From: Paracoccaceae bacterium
GTDB lineage: Bacteria > Pseudomonadota > Alphaproteobacteria > Rhodobacterales > Rhodobacteraceae
Assembly (NCBI GenBank): GCA_947371955.1
Contig: CANBRQ010000013.1
Coordinates: 1-43,554, forward strand
DNA length: 43,554 bases
Direction of reading: 5' to 3'
Both the position numbers and the translations under genes were made by a program. Numbering within the stretch: position 1 is the first letter of the stretch; the number at the start of each line of letters is the position of its first letter. Of this stretch, positions 23,259 to 32,900 are shown piece by piece. Under the pieces are notes generated by a model that was not told the DNA's origin, searched no databases, and saw nothing but the letters and a program-made list of their open reading frames with translations.

Positions 23259-24869
23259 ATGCGGCGCGTCCTTTTGATTCTGGCAGCTTTGGTGGCGGCG
23301 GCCGTGGCGGTTGTCCTTGGCCTTGGCGTCCTTGCCCCAACACCCGTGCCGCTCTCCATCGTCGCCGGGTCCGAGAACAAGACCCTCGAACCCCTCCTCC
23401 TCGACTGGGCCGCCAAGAACGGCGTGGCCCCTACCATCACCTACCTCGGCTCGGTCGATATCTCGCGCGAGTTGCAGAAGGGAACCGCCACCGCCTATGA
23501 CGCGGTCTGGCCCGCGAACTCCCTCTGGATCGCCCTTGGCGACACCGGCAAGGTCGCCAAGCACAGCGAAAGCATCCTGCGCTCTCCGGTCGTGCTGGGC
23601 CTGAAGAAATCCATCGCGCAAAAGCTCGGCTGGATCGGGCGGCAAGACATCACCGTCCAGATGATCGCCGAGGCCGCCAGTTCCCACCAGTTCCGCCTTG
23701 CGATGACCTCCGCCACCCAGTCCAACTCCGGCGCCTCCGCCTATATCGGCTTCCTCTACGCCATGGCGGGCAATCCCGACCTGCTGACCATGGCCAACCT
23801 GAACGATCCCAAGGTGCAAGACGGCGTCCGCAAGCTTCTGGCGCAGGTGGATCGGTCGTCCGGCTCCTCGGGCTGGCTGAAGGACTCACTGGTGGCCAAC
23901 CCCACCGCCTATGACGCGATGTTCAACTACGAATCCACCGTGCTGGAGGCTGACCAAGCCCTGACCGCCGCCGGACAAGAGCCGCTTTACATCATCTACC
24001 CCGCCAATGGCCTGTCGGTCGCCGACAGCCCGCTGGCCTATATCGACAAGGGCGATGCCACCAAAGAGGCCGCTTTCCTGAAGCTGCAAACCTACCTTCT
24101 GTCGCCCGAAACCCAGAAGGCCCTCTCCGACCTAGGCCGTCGCTCCGGTCTGGTGGGAACCGAGGCGCAGAACCCCAACCCCGACGTCTGGAAAGCCGAT
24201 TGGGGCGCCGACCTGAAACACGATTTCGCCCCGGTCCCCACCCCCGGCCCCGATGTGATTGCCGAGGCGCTGACCCTCTACCAGACCGAACTCCGCAAAC
24301 CCTCGCTCACCGTCTGGGTCCTGGACATCTCCGGCTCGATGGGCGGCGCCCCGATCGAGCAGTTGAAACAGGCGATGGGCCTTCTGCTCGACAAGAAAGC
24401 CGCCGCCATCAACCTCCTGCAACCCTCGCGCCGCGATGTCACCATCATCATCCCCTTCAATGATCAGGTGGGCCAACCCATCATCGTCAAAGGCTCGGCG
24501 GATGCCGACCTTGCCGCTGCGCTTGCCCAGGTCAACCAGCTTGAGGCCGGCGGCGGCACCGATCTGTACGGCGCCTTGGCGACCGCCCTTCAGGCCCTGC
24601 AGCCCTACAAGGACGACGGCACGCTTTCCACCTATCTGCCCGCCATCGTGGCGATGACCGACGGCGCCTCCGACATGGCCAATTTCGACTACTTCACCGG
24701 CATCAAACGCGACATAGGCTTTGGCAACGACGTTCCCATCCACGCCATCGCCTTCGGCGACGCCGACATGACCCAGCTCACCGCTTTGACCAGCGGCAGC
24801 ATCGGCCGCCTCTTCACCGCCGGCACCGACCTTGCCGGCGCGCTGCGCCAAGCCAAGGGTTACAACTGA
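23259..24869 (+). CDS. Membrane-anchored solute-binding domain fused to a von Willebrand A domain
   Basis: This encodes 536 residues with a strong ribosome site (GGGAGGAGA, six bases from the ATG). An N-terminal membrane segment (about 4-27) lacks an obvious cleavage site, so the rest should be tethered in the periplasm. Residues about 32-300 are a type 2 periplasmic-binding-protein fold (LSIVAGSENKTLEPLLLDWA, DAVWPANSLWI, TQSNSGASAYIGFLY). Residues about 345-530 are a VWA domain with a complete metal-binding MIDAS: D356-x-S358-x-S360, T434 and D468. The two domains in one chain suggest a ligand sensor coupled to a protein-interaction module. It overlaps the XpaC-like gene by one base. No transporter subunits are nearby. 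Confidence 0.87.
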   Translation: MRRVLLILAALVAAAVAVVLGLGVLAPTPVPLSIVAGSENKTLEPLLLDWAAKNGVAPTITYLGSVDISRELQKGTATAYDAVWPANSLWIALGDTGKVAKHSESILRSPVVLGLKKSIAQKLGWIGRQDITVQMIAEAASSHQFRLAMTSATQSNSGASAYIGFLYAMAGNPDLLTMANLNDPKVQDGVRKLLAQVDRSSGSSGWLKDSLVANPTAYDAMFNYESTVLEADQALTAAGQEPLYIIYPANGLSVADSPLAYIDKGDATKEAAFLKLQTYLLSPETQKALSDLGRRSGLVGTEAQNPNPDVWKADWGADLKHDFAPVPTPGPDVIAEALTLYQTELRKPSLTVWVLDISGSMGGAPIEQLKQAMGLLLDKKAAAINLLQPSRRDVTIIIPFNDQVGQPIIVKGSADADLAAALAQVNQLEAGGGTDLYGALATALQALQPYKDDGTLSTYLPAIVAMTDGASDMANFDYFTGIKRDIGFGNDVPIHAIAFGDADMTQLTALTSGSIGRLFTAGTDLAGALRQAKGYN

Positions 24870-25465
24870 TGTCGCTGCCCGACGGTCCCCGCCAAATCCT
24901 CGCCGCACTCCTCGCCTCCGCCGCCTTCCTCGGCCTCTTCCTCGGCGCGGCCCTCGTCTGGTGGCTGGCCCTGCCGCTGGCCGCCGTCACCTACGGCGCC
25001 CTCCTCCTCATCATCCCGCGCCGCCCGCCCTTGACCGAAGTGATGCTGACCGACCAAGTCTCCGCCGCCGACATCGCCCGCGCGACCGACGCCCTGACCA
25101 ACGCCGCCTACCGCCTGAACGAGGCCGCCAAGATCGCACCGCCCGCCGACCGCACGGGCCTGACCGACATGTCCAATCACCTCACCTCGATCCGCGAGCT
25201 GATCAAGTCAGACCCGAAGGACTACCGCCAGACCAAGCAGTTCATCTCCTATTTCCTGCCCCTGATCGTCACCACCGTGGAATCCTACGTGGGCCTCGCC
25301 AAACTTGCCCAAGGCGAAAACGCTGTCCGTCTGGCGGAACTCGGCACCATGATCAAAGGCTTCGTTCCCGTCGTCCAGAAGATCGACCAGGCCTGCCTCG
25401 AAAATGACTTCACCGCCCTTGAAGCGCAGGTCTCCGCCCTCCAATTCCAGCTGAAACGCGTGTAA
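24869..25465 (+). CDS. XpaC-like membrane protein (5-bromo-4-chloroindolyl-phosphate hydrolysis family)
   Basis: This encodes 198 residues. Two membrane helices near the N-terminus (about 11-30 and 33-48) are followed by a cytoplasmic helical domain (ATDALTNAAYRLNEAAK, then IRELIKSDPKDYRQTKQFISYFLPLIVTTVESYVGLAKL), the layout of the XpaC family named after a Bacillus gene affecting hydrolysis of a chromogenic phosphate. True activity is not established for the family. XpaC genes are often followed by telA (toxic-anion resistance), but here telA is absent and a solute-binding-like gene takes its place. The start codon overlaps the previous stop (TGATG). Confidence 0.82.
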   Translation: MSLPDGPRQILAALLASAAFLGLFLGAALVWWLALPLAAVTYGALLLIIPRRPPLTEVMLTDQVSAADIARATDALTNAAYRLNEAAKIAPPADRTGLTDMSNHLTSIRELIKSDPKDYRQTKQFISYFLPLIVTTVESYVGLAKLAQGENAVRLAELGTMIKGFVPVVQKIDQACLENDFTALEAQVSALQFQLKRV

Positions 25466-25475
25466 GGACAGACCC

Positions 25476-26564
25476 ATGAACCGCACCCTTCTTGGCCTGA
25501 TCCTGCTGCTGGTCGTGGCCGCTGCCACCATCGCCGTGACCCAGTTCAACCTGCTGGGCATCCTGCAACGCGCGGCCCCCGTCCAGCCCGTCACCGTGTC
25601 CATCTACTACGGCGGCGAAAAATCCTCGCTTCTGGCCAATCCCAAGGTCACCGCCATCCTGAAACGCTACGGCGTCACGCTTGACGCCACCAAGGCGGGT
25701 TCCGTGGAAATGGTCACCACCCTCGCCTCCACCGGCAAGGATTGCCTCTGGCCCTCCAACTCCGTCTCGGTCGAGATGGCCAAGGCCTCAGGCAAGACGG
25801 TCATCTCCGAGGAGACCGTCTTCAACTCCCCCATCGTCTTCTACGCCTGGTCCGACGTGGCCGATGCACTGGTGAAAGCCGGTGTCGTGCGTACCGCCGC
25901 CGATGGCACGCTTTACGCCGATGTCCAGAAGACCGGCGCCCTGATCACCGGCGCCAAACGCTGGAAGGAAGACCTCGGCCTCAACATCTACGGCCCCTTC
26001 AAGGTCATCTCCACCGACCCGGCCAAGTCGAACTCCGGCCTGATCTGGTCCGCCCTTTTCGCCACCAGCCTGAACAACGGCACCCCGCCGACCGAGGCTG
26101 ACCTGCCCGTCCTCCTTCCCAAGCTGCAAACCTACTTCGCCTCGCTCGGCTTCATGGAAACCTCCTCCGGCGACCTGTTCGAGAACTTCCTGAAACAGGG
26201 CATGGGTGCGCGGCCCCTGATCGTCGGCTACGAAAACCAGTTGGTGGAGTTTGTCACGCAGAACCAGACTTACGCCGACCTCATCAAGTCCAAGATCAAG
26301 GTGATCTACCCCGAGCCGACCATCTTCGCCTCCCACCCGCTGATCTCGCTGACCGCCACCTGCAAACGCCTGGCCGAGGCGCTTGTCGACCCCGAACTGC
26401 AACAGATCGCATGGTCCGAACACGGCTTCCGCACCGGCCTGATCGGCGTGAACAACGACCCCAAGCAGATCACCGTCGCCAAACTGCCCGACACCGTGGC
26501 GCTGGTGGTGCCGATGCCTTCGGCCAAGGTGATGAGTGACATCGTGGCGGGGGTGCAGCCCTGA
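25476..26564 (+). CDS. Membrane-anchored solute-binding-like protein
   Basis: This encodes 362 residues. An N-terminal membrane helix (about 5-24) is followed by a type 2 binding-protein domain: VTVSIYYGGEKSSLLANPKVTAILKRYGVTLDATKAGS, DCLWPSNSVSVEM, VFNSPIVFYAWSDV, AKSNSGLIWSALFATSL and ARPLIVGYENQLVEF. The WPxNS and SNSG motifs are shared with the solute-binding domain of the gene at 23259, so the two are paralogues, but this one lacks the VWA domain. It lies 10 bases after the XpaC-like gene and ends the operon. It most likely acts with its VWA relative in the periplasm. Confidence 0.82.
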   Translation: MNRTLLGLILLLVVAAATIAVTQFNLLGILQRAAPVQPVTVSIYYGGEKSSLLANPKVTAILKRYGVTLDATKAGSVEMVTTLASTGKDCLWPSNSVSVEMAKASGKTVISEETVFNSPIVFYAWSDVADALVKAGVVRTAADGTLYADVQKTGALITGAKRWKEDLGLNIYGPFKVISTDPAKSNSGLIWSALFATSLNNGTPPTEADLPVLLPKLQTYFASLGFMETSSGDLFENFLKQGMGARPLIVGYENQLVEFVTQNQTYADLIKSKIKVIYPEPTIFASHPLISLTATCKRLAEALVDPELQQIAWSEHGFRTGLIGVNNDPKQITVAKLPDTVALVVPMPSAKVMSDIVAGVQP

Positions 26565-26586
26565 TTCGCGGGAAATGGTTAACGCG

Positions 26587-26617
26587 CCTTGGTCTCTGCG
26601 CGCGTAGAGACGCAAGG
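26587..26617 (+). terminator. Hairpin after the VWA/XpaC/binding-protein operon, probable terminator
   Basis: CCTTGGTCTCT (26587-26597) pairs with AGAGAC(G)CAAGG (26606-26617) to form an 11-bp stem with one bulged G and an 8-base loop. It starts 23 bases after the operon's last stop. A purine-rich GAAG tract follows rather than a U-tract, so termination would be weak or factor-assisted. The rest of the 234-base gap to the MFS gene shows no gene. Confidence 0.5.
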
Positions 26618-26798
26618 AAGACAGGAAGAAGACGGGAAGAAGACCGTCAAACCCGGCCGGAACCCCTCAGTTAAAGCAGCGCACTCAAGGACTTGCAGGG
26701 CAAGGCGGCCGGAACTGATCCACCGCCTCAGGCGTTGCGTAAGAACAATGCAACCGCGGATCGGAAGACCAGATGCCCCAAGCCCAAGTCCCCCGCTG

Positions 26799-28025
26799 AT
26801 GCACTACCCCCGCGTCAGCCTTTACGCCCTTCTTCTCGCCGCCGCAGGCATCCCGCTGTACATCCACCTGCCGCAATTCGCCTCGATCAACCTTGGCATC
26901 AGCCTTGGAACCATCGGCACGGTCCTGCTCGCCATCCGCCTGATCGACCTCGTGCAAGACCCCCTGATCGGCTGGGCCATCGACCGCTGGCCCAAGGCCC
27001 AAAGCGCCTTCGCCCTCGCCGCCGCCTTGGGTCTGGCCATTGGCTTCCCCCTGCTTTTCTCATTGAATCCGGGCCCTTACGTAGTGGCCCACTTGATCGC
27101 CACGCTGCTCTTGCTGTTCCTCGCCTACAGCCTGGGTTCAATCCTCCTCTACGGTCGCAGCGCCACATTGGCCCTGAAACCAGAACCCCAATCCCTCCTG
27201 ACCCTCGCCGCCTACCGCGAGGGTGGCACCCTGACCGGCGTCCTGATCGCAGCCATCGCCCCCGCCGCCTTCCTCGCCCTCGGCGCGGGCGGAGGCGGCT
27301 ACAAAGCCTTCGGCTATTTCCTCGGCGCGCTCGCCATCCTGACCGCCGTCCTGACCATCCCCCTCTGGCGCCGCCCCGCCATTGTCGGAGAAAGACTGTC
27401 TCTCCAAGGGCTTACCGAGTCCGGAGCCCTGCGCCTCCTCGCCCTCGCCCTCGTCAACAGTCTGCCCGTCTCCATCACCTCCACCTTGTTCCTGTTCTTC
27501 GTCGAGGACCGCCTAAGCCTCCCCGGCCTCGCCGGCCCCCTGCTTTTGCTCTTTTTCCTGAGCGCCGGTCTAAGCCTGCCGCTTTGGACCCGCATCAGCC
27601 AAGCCATTGGAACCAAAAGCACTTTAATGATCTCGATGCCCTTGGCCATCGCCGGTTTCATGGGCACCGCCTTCCTGCCCCCCGGCAGCCTCTACGGCTT
27701 CACCGCCATCTGCATCGCCGCCGGAGCAGCCCTGGGCGCCGACACCGTCCTTTTGCCCGCCATGTTCTCGGTCGTGCTGACGAAAGCCGGTCTAAAGGCT
27801 TCATTGGCCTTTGGAATCTGGGCCTTCGCCGGAAAACTGGGCCTTGCCCTAGCCGCCGCAACCGTCATGCCGCTGCTGCAATGGAACGGCTTTCTGCCCG
27901 GCCAAACCAACAGCGTCCACGCGCTGAACACGCTGAACATCGCCTATGCCGTGATCCCCTGCATCCTGAAACTCGGCGCCTTCGCCCTTGTTCTGACATT
28001 GCGGGACGAACGGCCAACCATTTGA
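26799..28025 (+). CDS. MFS transporter of the glycoside-pentoside-hexuronide (MFS_2) type
   Basis: About 408 residues with twelve membrane helices. YALLLAAAGIPLYIHLPQF at the start and DLVQDPLIGWAIDRWP in the loop after helix 2 are typical of GPH cation symporters (MelB-like), where the Asp-x-x-x-Asp pair of helix 2 binds the coupling cation. I start at ATG 26799 because relatives begin directly before helix 1; an in-frame ATG at 26748 is possible and neither has a good ribosome site. Its stop abuts the stop of the convergent TetR gene. The substrate is unknown. Confidence 0.83.
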   Translation: MHYPRVSLYALLLAAAGIPLYIHLPQFASINLGISLGTIGTVLLAIRLIDLVQDPLIGWAIDRWPKAQSAFALAAALGLAIGFPLLFSLNPGPYVVAHLIATLLLLFLAYSLGSILLYGRSATLALKPEPQSLLTLAAYREGGTLTGVLIAAIAPAAFLALGAGGGGYKAFGYFLGALAILTAVLTIPLWRRPAIVGERLSLQGLTESGALRLLALALVNSLPVSITSTLFLFFVEDRLSLPGLAGPLLLLFFLSAGLSLPLWTRISQAIGTKSTLMISMPLAIAGFMGTAFLPPGSLYGFTAICIAAGAALGADTVLLPAMFSVVLTKAGLKASLAFGIWAFAGKLGLALAAATVMPLLQWNGFLPGQTNSVHALNTLNIAYAVIPCILKLGAFALVLTLRDERPTI

Positions 28026-28643
28026 TCAGGCTTGTAAATCGTCCCGATCCCGCGGCAGCGCGAACAACAGCCTTTCCGCCCCCGAAGTGATCATCCGCGT
28101 CACATCAATATCCGGTGCGACCTTGGCATAGTCGCCATCAATCGTCAGGCTCGCCGCGCCATGAACCAAGGTCCAAAGCTGCACCGCGATCATTCGCGCA
28201 TCGCCTTCAACGCGGTGGAGTGTGCAATAACTGATAACCTCATCAAGCACATAGGCAAAGCAGGCCTTGCCCGTCGTGGTGGCAATATCATCCCCGGCCG
28301 GATTGGCGTGCTGGCTGAACATCATGCGAAACAGCGCCGGTTCACCGATGGCAAAAGCCAGATAAACCCGCCCCACCGCCACGATCCGCTCCGGCGCGCC
28401 GGGAGGGAAAACCTCCGCTTCGGCCCGAGCGCGATGTGCCATGTCAATGAAACCCTGCGCCACGACTTCGTTGATGATCTGGCCCTTATCAGCGAAATGC
28501 CGATAGGGCGCTGCTGTCGACACCCCGGCCCGGCGACAGGCATCCGACAGGCTGAAATCATTGCTCTGCCGCTCGTTGATCAGCGCGCGGGCCGCGTCAA
28601 TCAGCGCCTGCCGCAACTCGCCGTGGTGATACGATACCTTCAC
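28026..28643 (-). CDS. TetR-family transcriptional repressor
   Basis: This encodes 205 residues. The GTG at 28643 has GAGG six bases upstream and gives the common family start MKVSYHHGELR; longer in-frame starts are not needed. The helix-turn-helix is FSLSDACRRAGVSTAAPYRHFADKGQIINEVVAQGF (about 32-67). The remainder is a helical ligand-binding domain of the WHG/TetR_C type (ERIVAVGRVYLAFAIGEPALFRMMFS). It is divergent from the RND efflux operon, and a symmetrical site between them suggests it represses both directions, being relieved by a toxic ligand exported by the pump. Confidence 0.92.
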   Translation of the reverse strand: MKVSYHHGELRQALIDAARALINERQSNDFSLSDACRRAGVSTAAPYRHFADKGQIINEVVAQGFIDMAHRARAEAEVFPPGAPERIVAVGRVYLAFAIGEPALFRMMFSQHANPAGDDIATTTGKACFAYVLDEVISYCTLHRVEGDARMIAVQLWTLVHGAASLTIDGDYAKVAPDIDVTRMITSGAERLLFALPRDRDDLQA

Positions 28644-28740
28644 GTCTGACCTCACTCGAAGCGAAGGCTTCGGTCCTGCCGTTCTAGTCGCTTGTTCCCG
28701 TCGTGCAAAGTCCCGCTGAATCGGGGCCAAGGGGCTTGCC

Positions 28741-28778
28741 ATGTTAGCGTCTCTAACATAAGTTAGAAGTGCTAACAT
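28741..28778. promoter_or_regulatory. Nested inverted repeats, probable TetR operator
   Basis: ATGTTAGC (28741-28748) is the exact reverse complement of GCTAACAT (28771-28778). Inside lies TCTAAC-ATAA-GTTAGA (28752-28767). Four GTTAG/CTAAC half-sites thus sit in 38 bases, centred 26 bases before the adaptor gene's ribosome site region. This is the layout of a TetR operator bound by two dimers. It is AT-rich against its surroundings. The remainder of the 161-base divergent gap shows nothing else. Confidence 0.75.
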
Positions 28779-28804
28779 AGCAAGACTCAGAGCGGAGCGG
28801 TACG

Positions 28805-29944
28805 ATGGCGCGGTCCTTCAGGTTCAAGACGACGGTGGCAGTGGCGGCTGTGCTGGCCTTGGGGTTGGGCGGCTTTGCCGGGCGGGCGCAGTTGGTCCAG
28901 ATGACCTCGCCCAAGGCACCGGTGGCAATGGCCGAACGTCTGCCCCAACCGGTGCGCGTCACGCGGGTGACCTTTGCGGCGCCAGAGGCCACGCGCAGTT
29001 TCACCGGCACCATCCGGCCCCAACATGAAACCGCGATGGCCTTTCGCGTCTCGGGCAAGATCGTGGTGCGTCTGGTCGAGGTGGGCGATCTGGTCACGGC
29101 GGGGCAGGTCCTCGCGCGGCTGGATGATACAGACGCAAGGCTGACCGTTGAGGCCGCCGCGGCGGAGGTTCTGGCCGCCAGCACCGACCTGTCGCGCGCC
29201 AAGGCCGAGGCCAAGCGGGCGCAGGGTCTTTTCGCGTCCGGTTTTGCTGCGAAAGCGGCGCTGGATGGTGCAGTCAGCACCGAGGCGCAAGCGCAGGGCC
29301 GATTGGACCGCGCCCTGCGCAGCCGGGATCAGGCGGCAAATGCCTTGTCCTATCAGGTGCTTGTGGCGGATGCCCCGGGTGTCGTGACCTCGGTTTCCGC
29401 CGAGGCCGGGCAGGTTGTGGGGGCGGGTCAGCAGGTGGTCGCGGTCGCCCGGACTGATGCGCTGGATGTCGTCTTTGCTTTGCCCGAACAGATACGCAGC
29501 GCGGTGGAGGGGGCTACGGCCTCCGCCACCTTGTGGGGCGATGCGGACAGGTCCTATGCGCTGAGGCTGCGCGATATCTCGCCCGATGTGGACCCTGCAA
29601 CCCGCACCTACCGTGTGCGAATGGCCCTGCAAGTGCCTGATAAGGCGGCAGCTTTGGGCCGGACCATGACCGTCACTCTGGCCGAATCGGGGGCGGCGCC
29701 CGTGGTGCCCTTGCCGCTGGCGGCGGTGATGGATGACGGGCAGGGCGCCTTTGTCTGGCGGCTGGATGCCAGCGCCGTGACGGTACAGCGCGTGCCGGTC
29801 GAGATTGCGGCGCTGAAGGAGGGCGTGGCAGAGTTGCGCGGCGCGCTGTCAGAAGGCGATCTGGTGGTCAGCCTTGGCGCGCAGAGGATCGACCCTGCGC
29901 GGCCCGTGCGCGTGGTCGAAACCGCCGACGTTCCGGCGATGTGA
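28805..29944 (+). CDS. RND efflux periplasmic adaptor (membrane fusion protein)
   Basis: This encodes 379 residues with an N-terminal signal/anchor (VAVAAVLALGLGGFAG). The adaptor layout is clear: FTGTIRPQHETAMAFRVSGKIVVRLVEVGDLVTAGQVLARLDDTD is the first lipoyl half, an alpha-helical hairpin with Ala-rich coils follows (about 110-170), then the second lipoyl half (VVTSVSAEAGQVVGAGQQVVAVA) and the beta-barrel and membrane-proximal domains. It should bridge the RND pump at 29952 to an outer-membrane channel. It is seven bases upstream of the pump gene, in a TetR-controlled operon. Confidence 0.93.
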   Translation: MARSFRFKTTVAVAAVLALGLGGFAGRAQLVQMTSPKAPVAMAERLPQPVRVTRVTFAAPEATRSFTGTIRPQHETAMAFRVSGKIVVRLVEVGDLVTAGQVLARLDDTDARLTVEAAAAEVLAASTDLSRAKAEAKRAQGLFASGFAAKAALDGAVSTEAQAQGRLDRALRSRDQAANALSYQVLVADAPGVVTSVSAEAGQVVGAGQQVVAVARTDALDVVFALPEQIRSAVEGATASATLWGDADRSYALRLRDISPDVDPATRTYRVRMALQVPDKAAALGRTMTVTLAESGAAPVVPLPLAAVMDDGQGAFVWRLDASAVTVQRVPVEIAALKEGVAELRGALSEGDLVVSLGAQRIDPARPVRVVETADVPAM

Positions 29945-29951
29945 GGGCAAG

Positions 29952-32900
29952 ATGGGCAACCTCAACCTCTCGCTCTGGTCGGTGCGCAATCCGGCTGTGA
30001 CCCTGTTCGCCATCCTCGTGGCGCTGGCGGCAGGGGCTTACGCTTACTTCAACCTTGGTCGGGCCGAGGACCCGACCTTCACCATCAAGACCATGGTCGT
30101 GCAGGCCGTCTGGCCCGGAGCCACGTCTGAGGAGATGCAGAATCTGGTCGCCGAACCGATTGAGAAGCGGATTCAGGAACTGCCGGAACTGGATTACGTC
30201 CGCACCTTCTCGCGCCCCGGGGCGACGGTCATTCAGGTTCAGTTGAAGGATAGCGTCCGGGCCGAGGCCGCGCAGGTCTGGTACCAGATCCGCAAGAAGG
30301 TCGGCGATCTGCGCCCGCAACTGCCGCAGGGGCTGATCGGGCCCTTCTTCAACGACGAATACGGCGATGTGTTTTCGGCCATCTACATGCTGACGGGCGA
30401 TGGCCTGAGCCGGGCCGAGTTGAAGGCCTATGCCGAACGCCTGCGCACGCGCCTGCTGACAGTGGAGGATGCTGCCAAGGTGGCGCTGATCGGCGACGTC
30501 AAAGAGCGCATCTTCGTCGAGATCAGCCATAGACGCTTGGCCACGCTGGGGATTTCGGCGCAGGCGATCTTCGATGCCATCGGCCGGCAGAACGCCATGA
30601 CGGCGGCGGGGGCCTTTGCGACCTCGGCGGATGAGGTGCAGGTCAGGGTCAGCGGCGATCTGGGCAGTCTGGCCGCCCTGCGCGATCTGCCGATTGCTTC
30701 GGGCGGCACGGTCGTCCAGCTGGGCGACATCGCTACGGTGCGGCGCGGGTATGAAGACCCGCCGTCCTACCTCGCCTTCCTGAACGGGTCCGAGACGGTG
30801 GGCGTAGGTGTCTCGATGGCGGCGGGGGCCAATGTGGTGCATCTGGGCGAGGCCCTGAAGGCTGAAGTGGATGCCTTCAAAGCCGATCTGCCCACGGGTG
30901 TCGAGGTGACGCAGGTCTCAGATCAGGCGGATGTGGTGGAACATGCCTTTGACGAGTTCATCCACACCTTTATCGAGGCCTTGGTCATCGTGCTGGTCGT
31001 CTCCTTCGTCACACTCGGCCTGCGGACCGGCATTGTGGTTGCGCTGTCGGTGCCCATCGTGCTGGCAGTGGTCTTCGTGATCATGCTTGTGATGGGACTG
31101 AACTTTGACCGTATCACCTTGGGTGCATTGATCATCGCATTGGGTCTCTTGGTCGATGACGCCATCATCGCGGTCGAGATGATGGTGGTGAAGATCGAGC
31201 AGGGGTTTGACCGGGTGACCGCGGCCTCGGCCGCGTGGTCAAGCACGGCGTTTCCGATGCTGACGGGCACGCTGGTGACGGCGGCGGGCTTTCTGCCGGT
31301 GGGGTTCGCCAGGTCGACGAGCGGGGAATATGCCGGGAACATCTTCTGGGTGGTCGGCGTCGCGCTGATCGTGTCGTGGTTCGTGGCGGTGATCGTGACG
31401 CCCTATCTGGGGTTGAAACTGCTGCCCGCGCCCAAACCCGGCGCGCATCTTGGCAATTATGACGGGCGTTTGTACCGGATGCTGCGGGCGGCGGTGGATG
31501 CTTCGCTGCGGGCGCGTTGGGCAGTGATCGGTCTGGTGCTGATGGCCTTGGTTGCAACCGGAATCGGCATGGGCTTTGTCCAGCAGCAGTTCTTCCCAAC
31601 CTCGGCGCGGGCGGAGTTGTTCATCGAAACCCGGATGCCGGAAGGCTCGGCCATCGAGGCCACCACCAAAGCCGCGCTGGCTGCAAAGGCTTTGGTGAAG
31701 GGTGACCCGGATGTGCGCTTCTCCTCGACTTATGTCGGGGCCGGTGCGCCGCGCTTCTTCTTTGCCCTGAACCCCGCCCTGGCCAACCCCAGCTTTGCCA
31801 TCACCGTCATCATGGCGCGGGACGCCGCCGCACGTGACCGGCTCCGCGCGAAGATCGAGGCGGCCGTGGCAGCGGGGGCCGTGCCTCAGGCGCGGGTCCG
31901 GGTGGATCAGATCGTCTTCGGCCCTCCGGTCGGCTTTCCGGTGCAGTTCCGCGTCATTGGCCCTGACCCGGCGCAGGTCCGCGCGATTGCCACCAAGGTC
32001 CGCGCCGTCATGGTCGCCAACCCCAACACCGTGGAGCCGCAGTTTGACTGGAACGAGCAGGCGAAAACCGTGCAGGTCAAGCTGGATCAGGACCGCATCC
32101 GGGCTTTGGGCCTGAACACGGCGGATGTATCGAACACGCTGCAAACCCTGCTTTCCGGCAACAAGGTCACCGAATACCGCGAGGGGACCGAGCTGATTGA
32201 CGTGATCGTCCGCGCCCCCGCCGAGGAGCGCGCCGACCCATCCGCCCTGCAGGACCTGAGCGTGCCCTTGCCCACCGGCGGTGTGGTGCCCCTGTCGCAA
32301 CTGGCCGAGGTGACCTACGGCTTCGAAGAGCCGATCCTGTGGCGCAGGAACCGCGACATGGTGCTGACGGTGCGGGCCGACATCGTGCCGGGCATTCAGG
32401 CGCCCACAGTGTCGGCCCAGATCGAGCCCTTGCTGCAGCCGATCATCGCGGGTCTTCCGCCCGGCTACCGCATAGAAACGGGCGGCGCGGTCGAGGAAAG
32501 CAACAAGGCCAATGGCGCGCTGTTCAAGGTCTTCCCGCTGATGTTCCTTGCCATGCTGACGCTGCTGATGTTGCAATTGCGCAGCTTCTCCAAACTGTTC
32601 CTCGTGTTTCTGACCGCACCTTTGGGGGCCATCGGCTCGGTTGCGGCACTGCTGCTGTTCAATGCTCCATTTGGGTTTGTGGCGCTGTTGGGGGTGATTG
32701 CTTTGGCGGGCATGATCATGCGCAACACGGTCATTCTGGTGGATCAGATCGACCACGATCTGGCCGCAGGCGCAGCACCCTGGACCGCCATCGTTGAAAG
32801 CACCGTGCGCCGGGCAAGGCCCGTGGTGCTGACGGCTCTGGCGGCGATTCTGGCGATGATCCCGCTGTCACGATCCGTCTTCTGGGGGCCGATGGCGCTG

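Noticed and set aside
31239-32756. Long open frame on the minus strand opposite the RND pump gene
   Set aside because: High GC and third-position bias leave few stops on the opposite strand; the composition is Arg/His/Gln-rich with no domain, and the + strand gene is certain.
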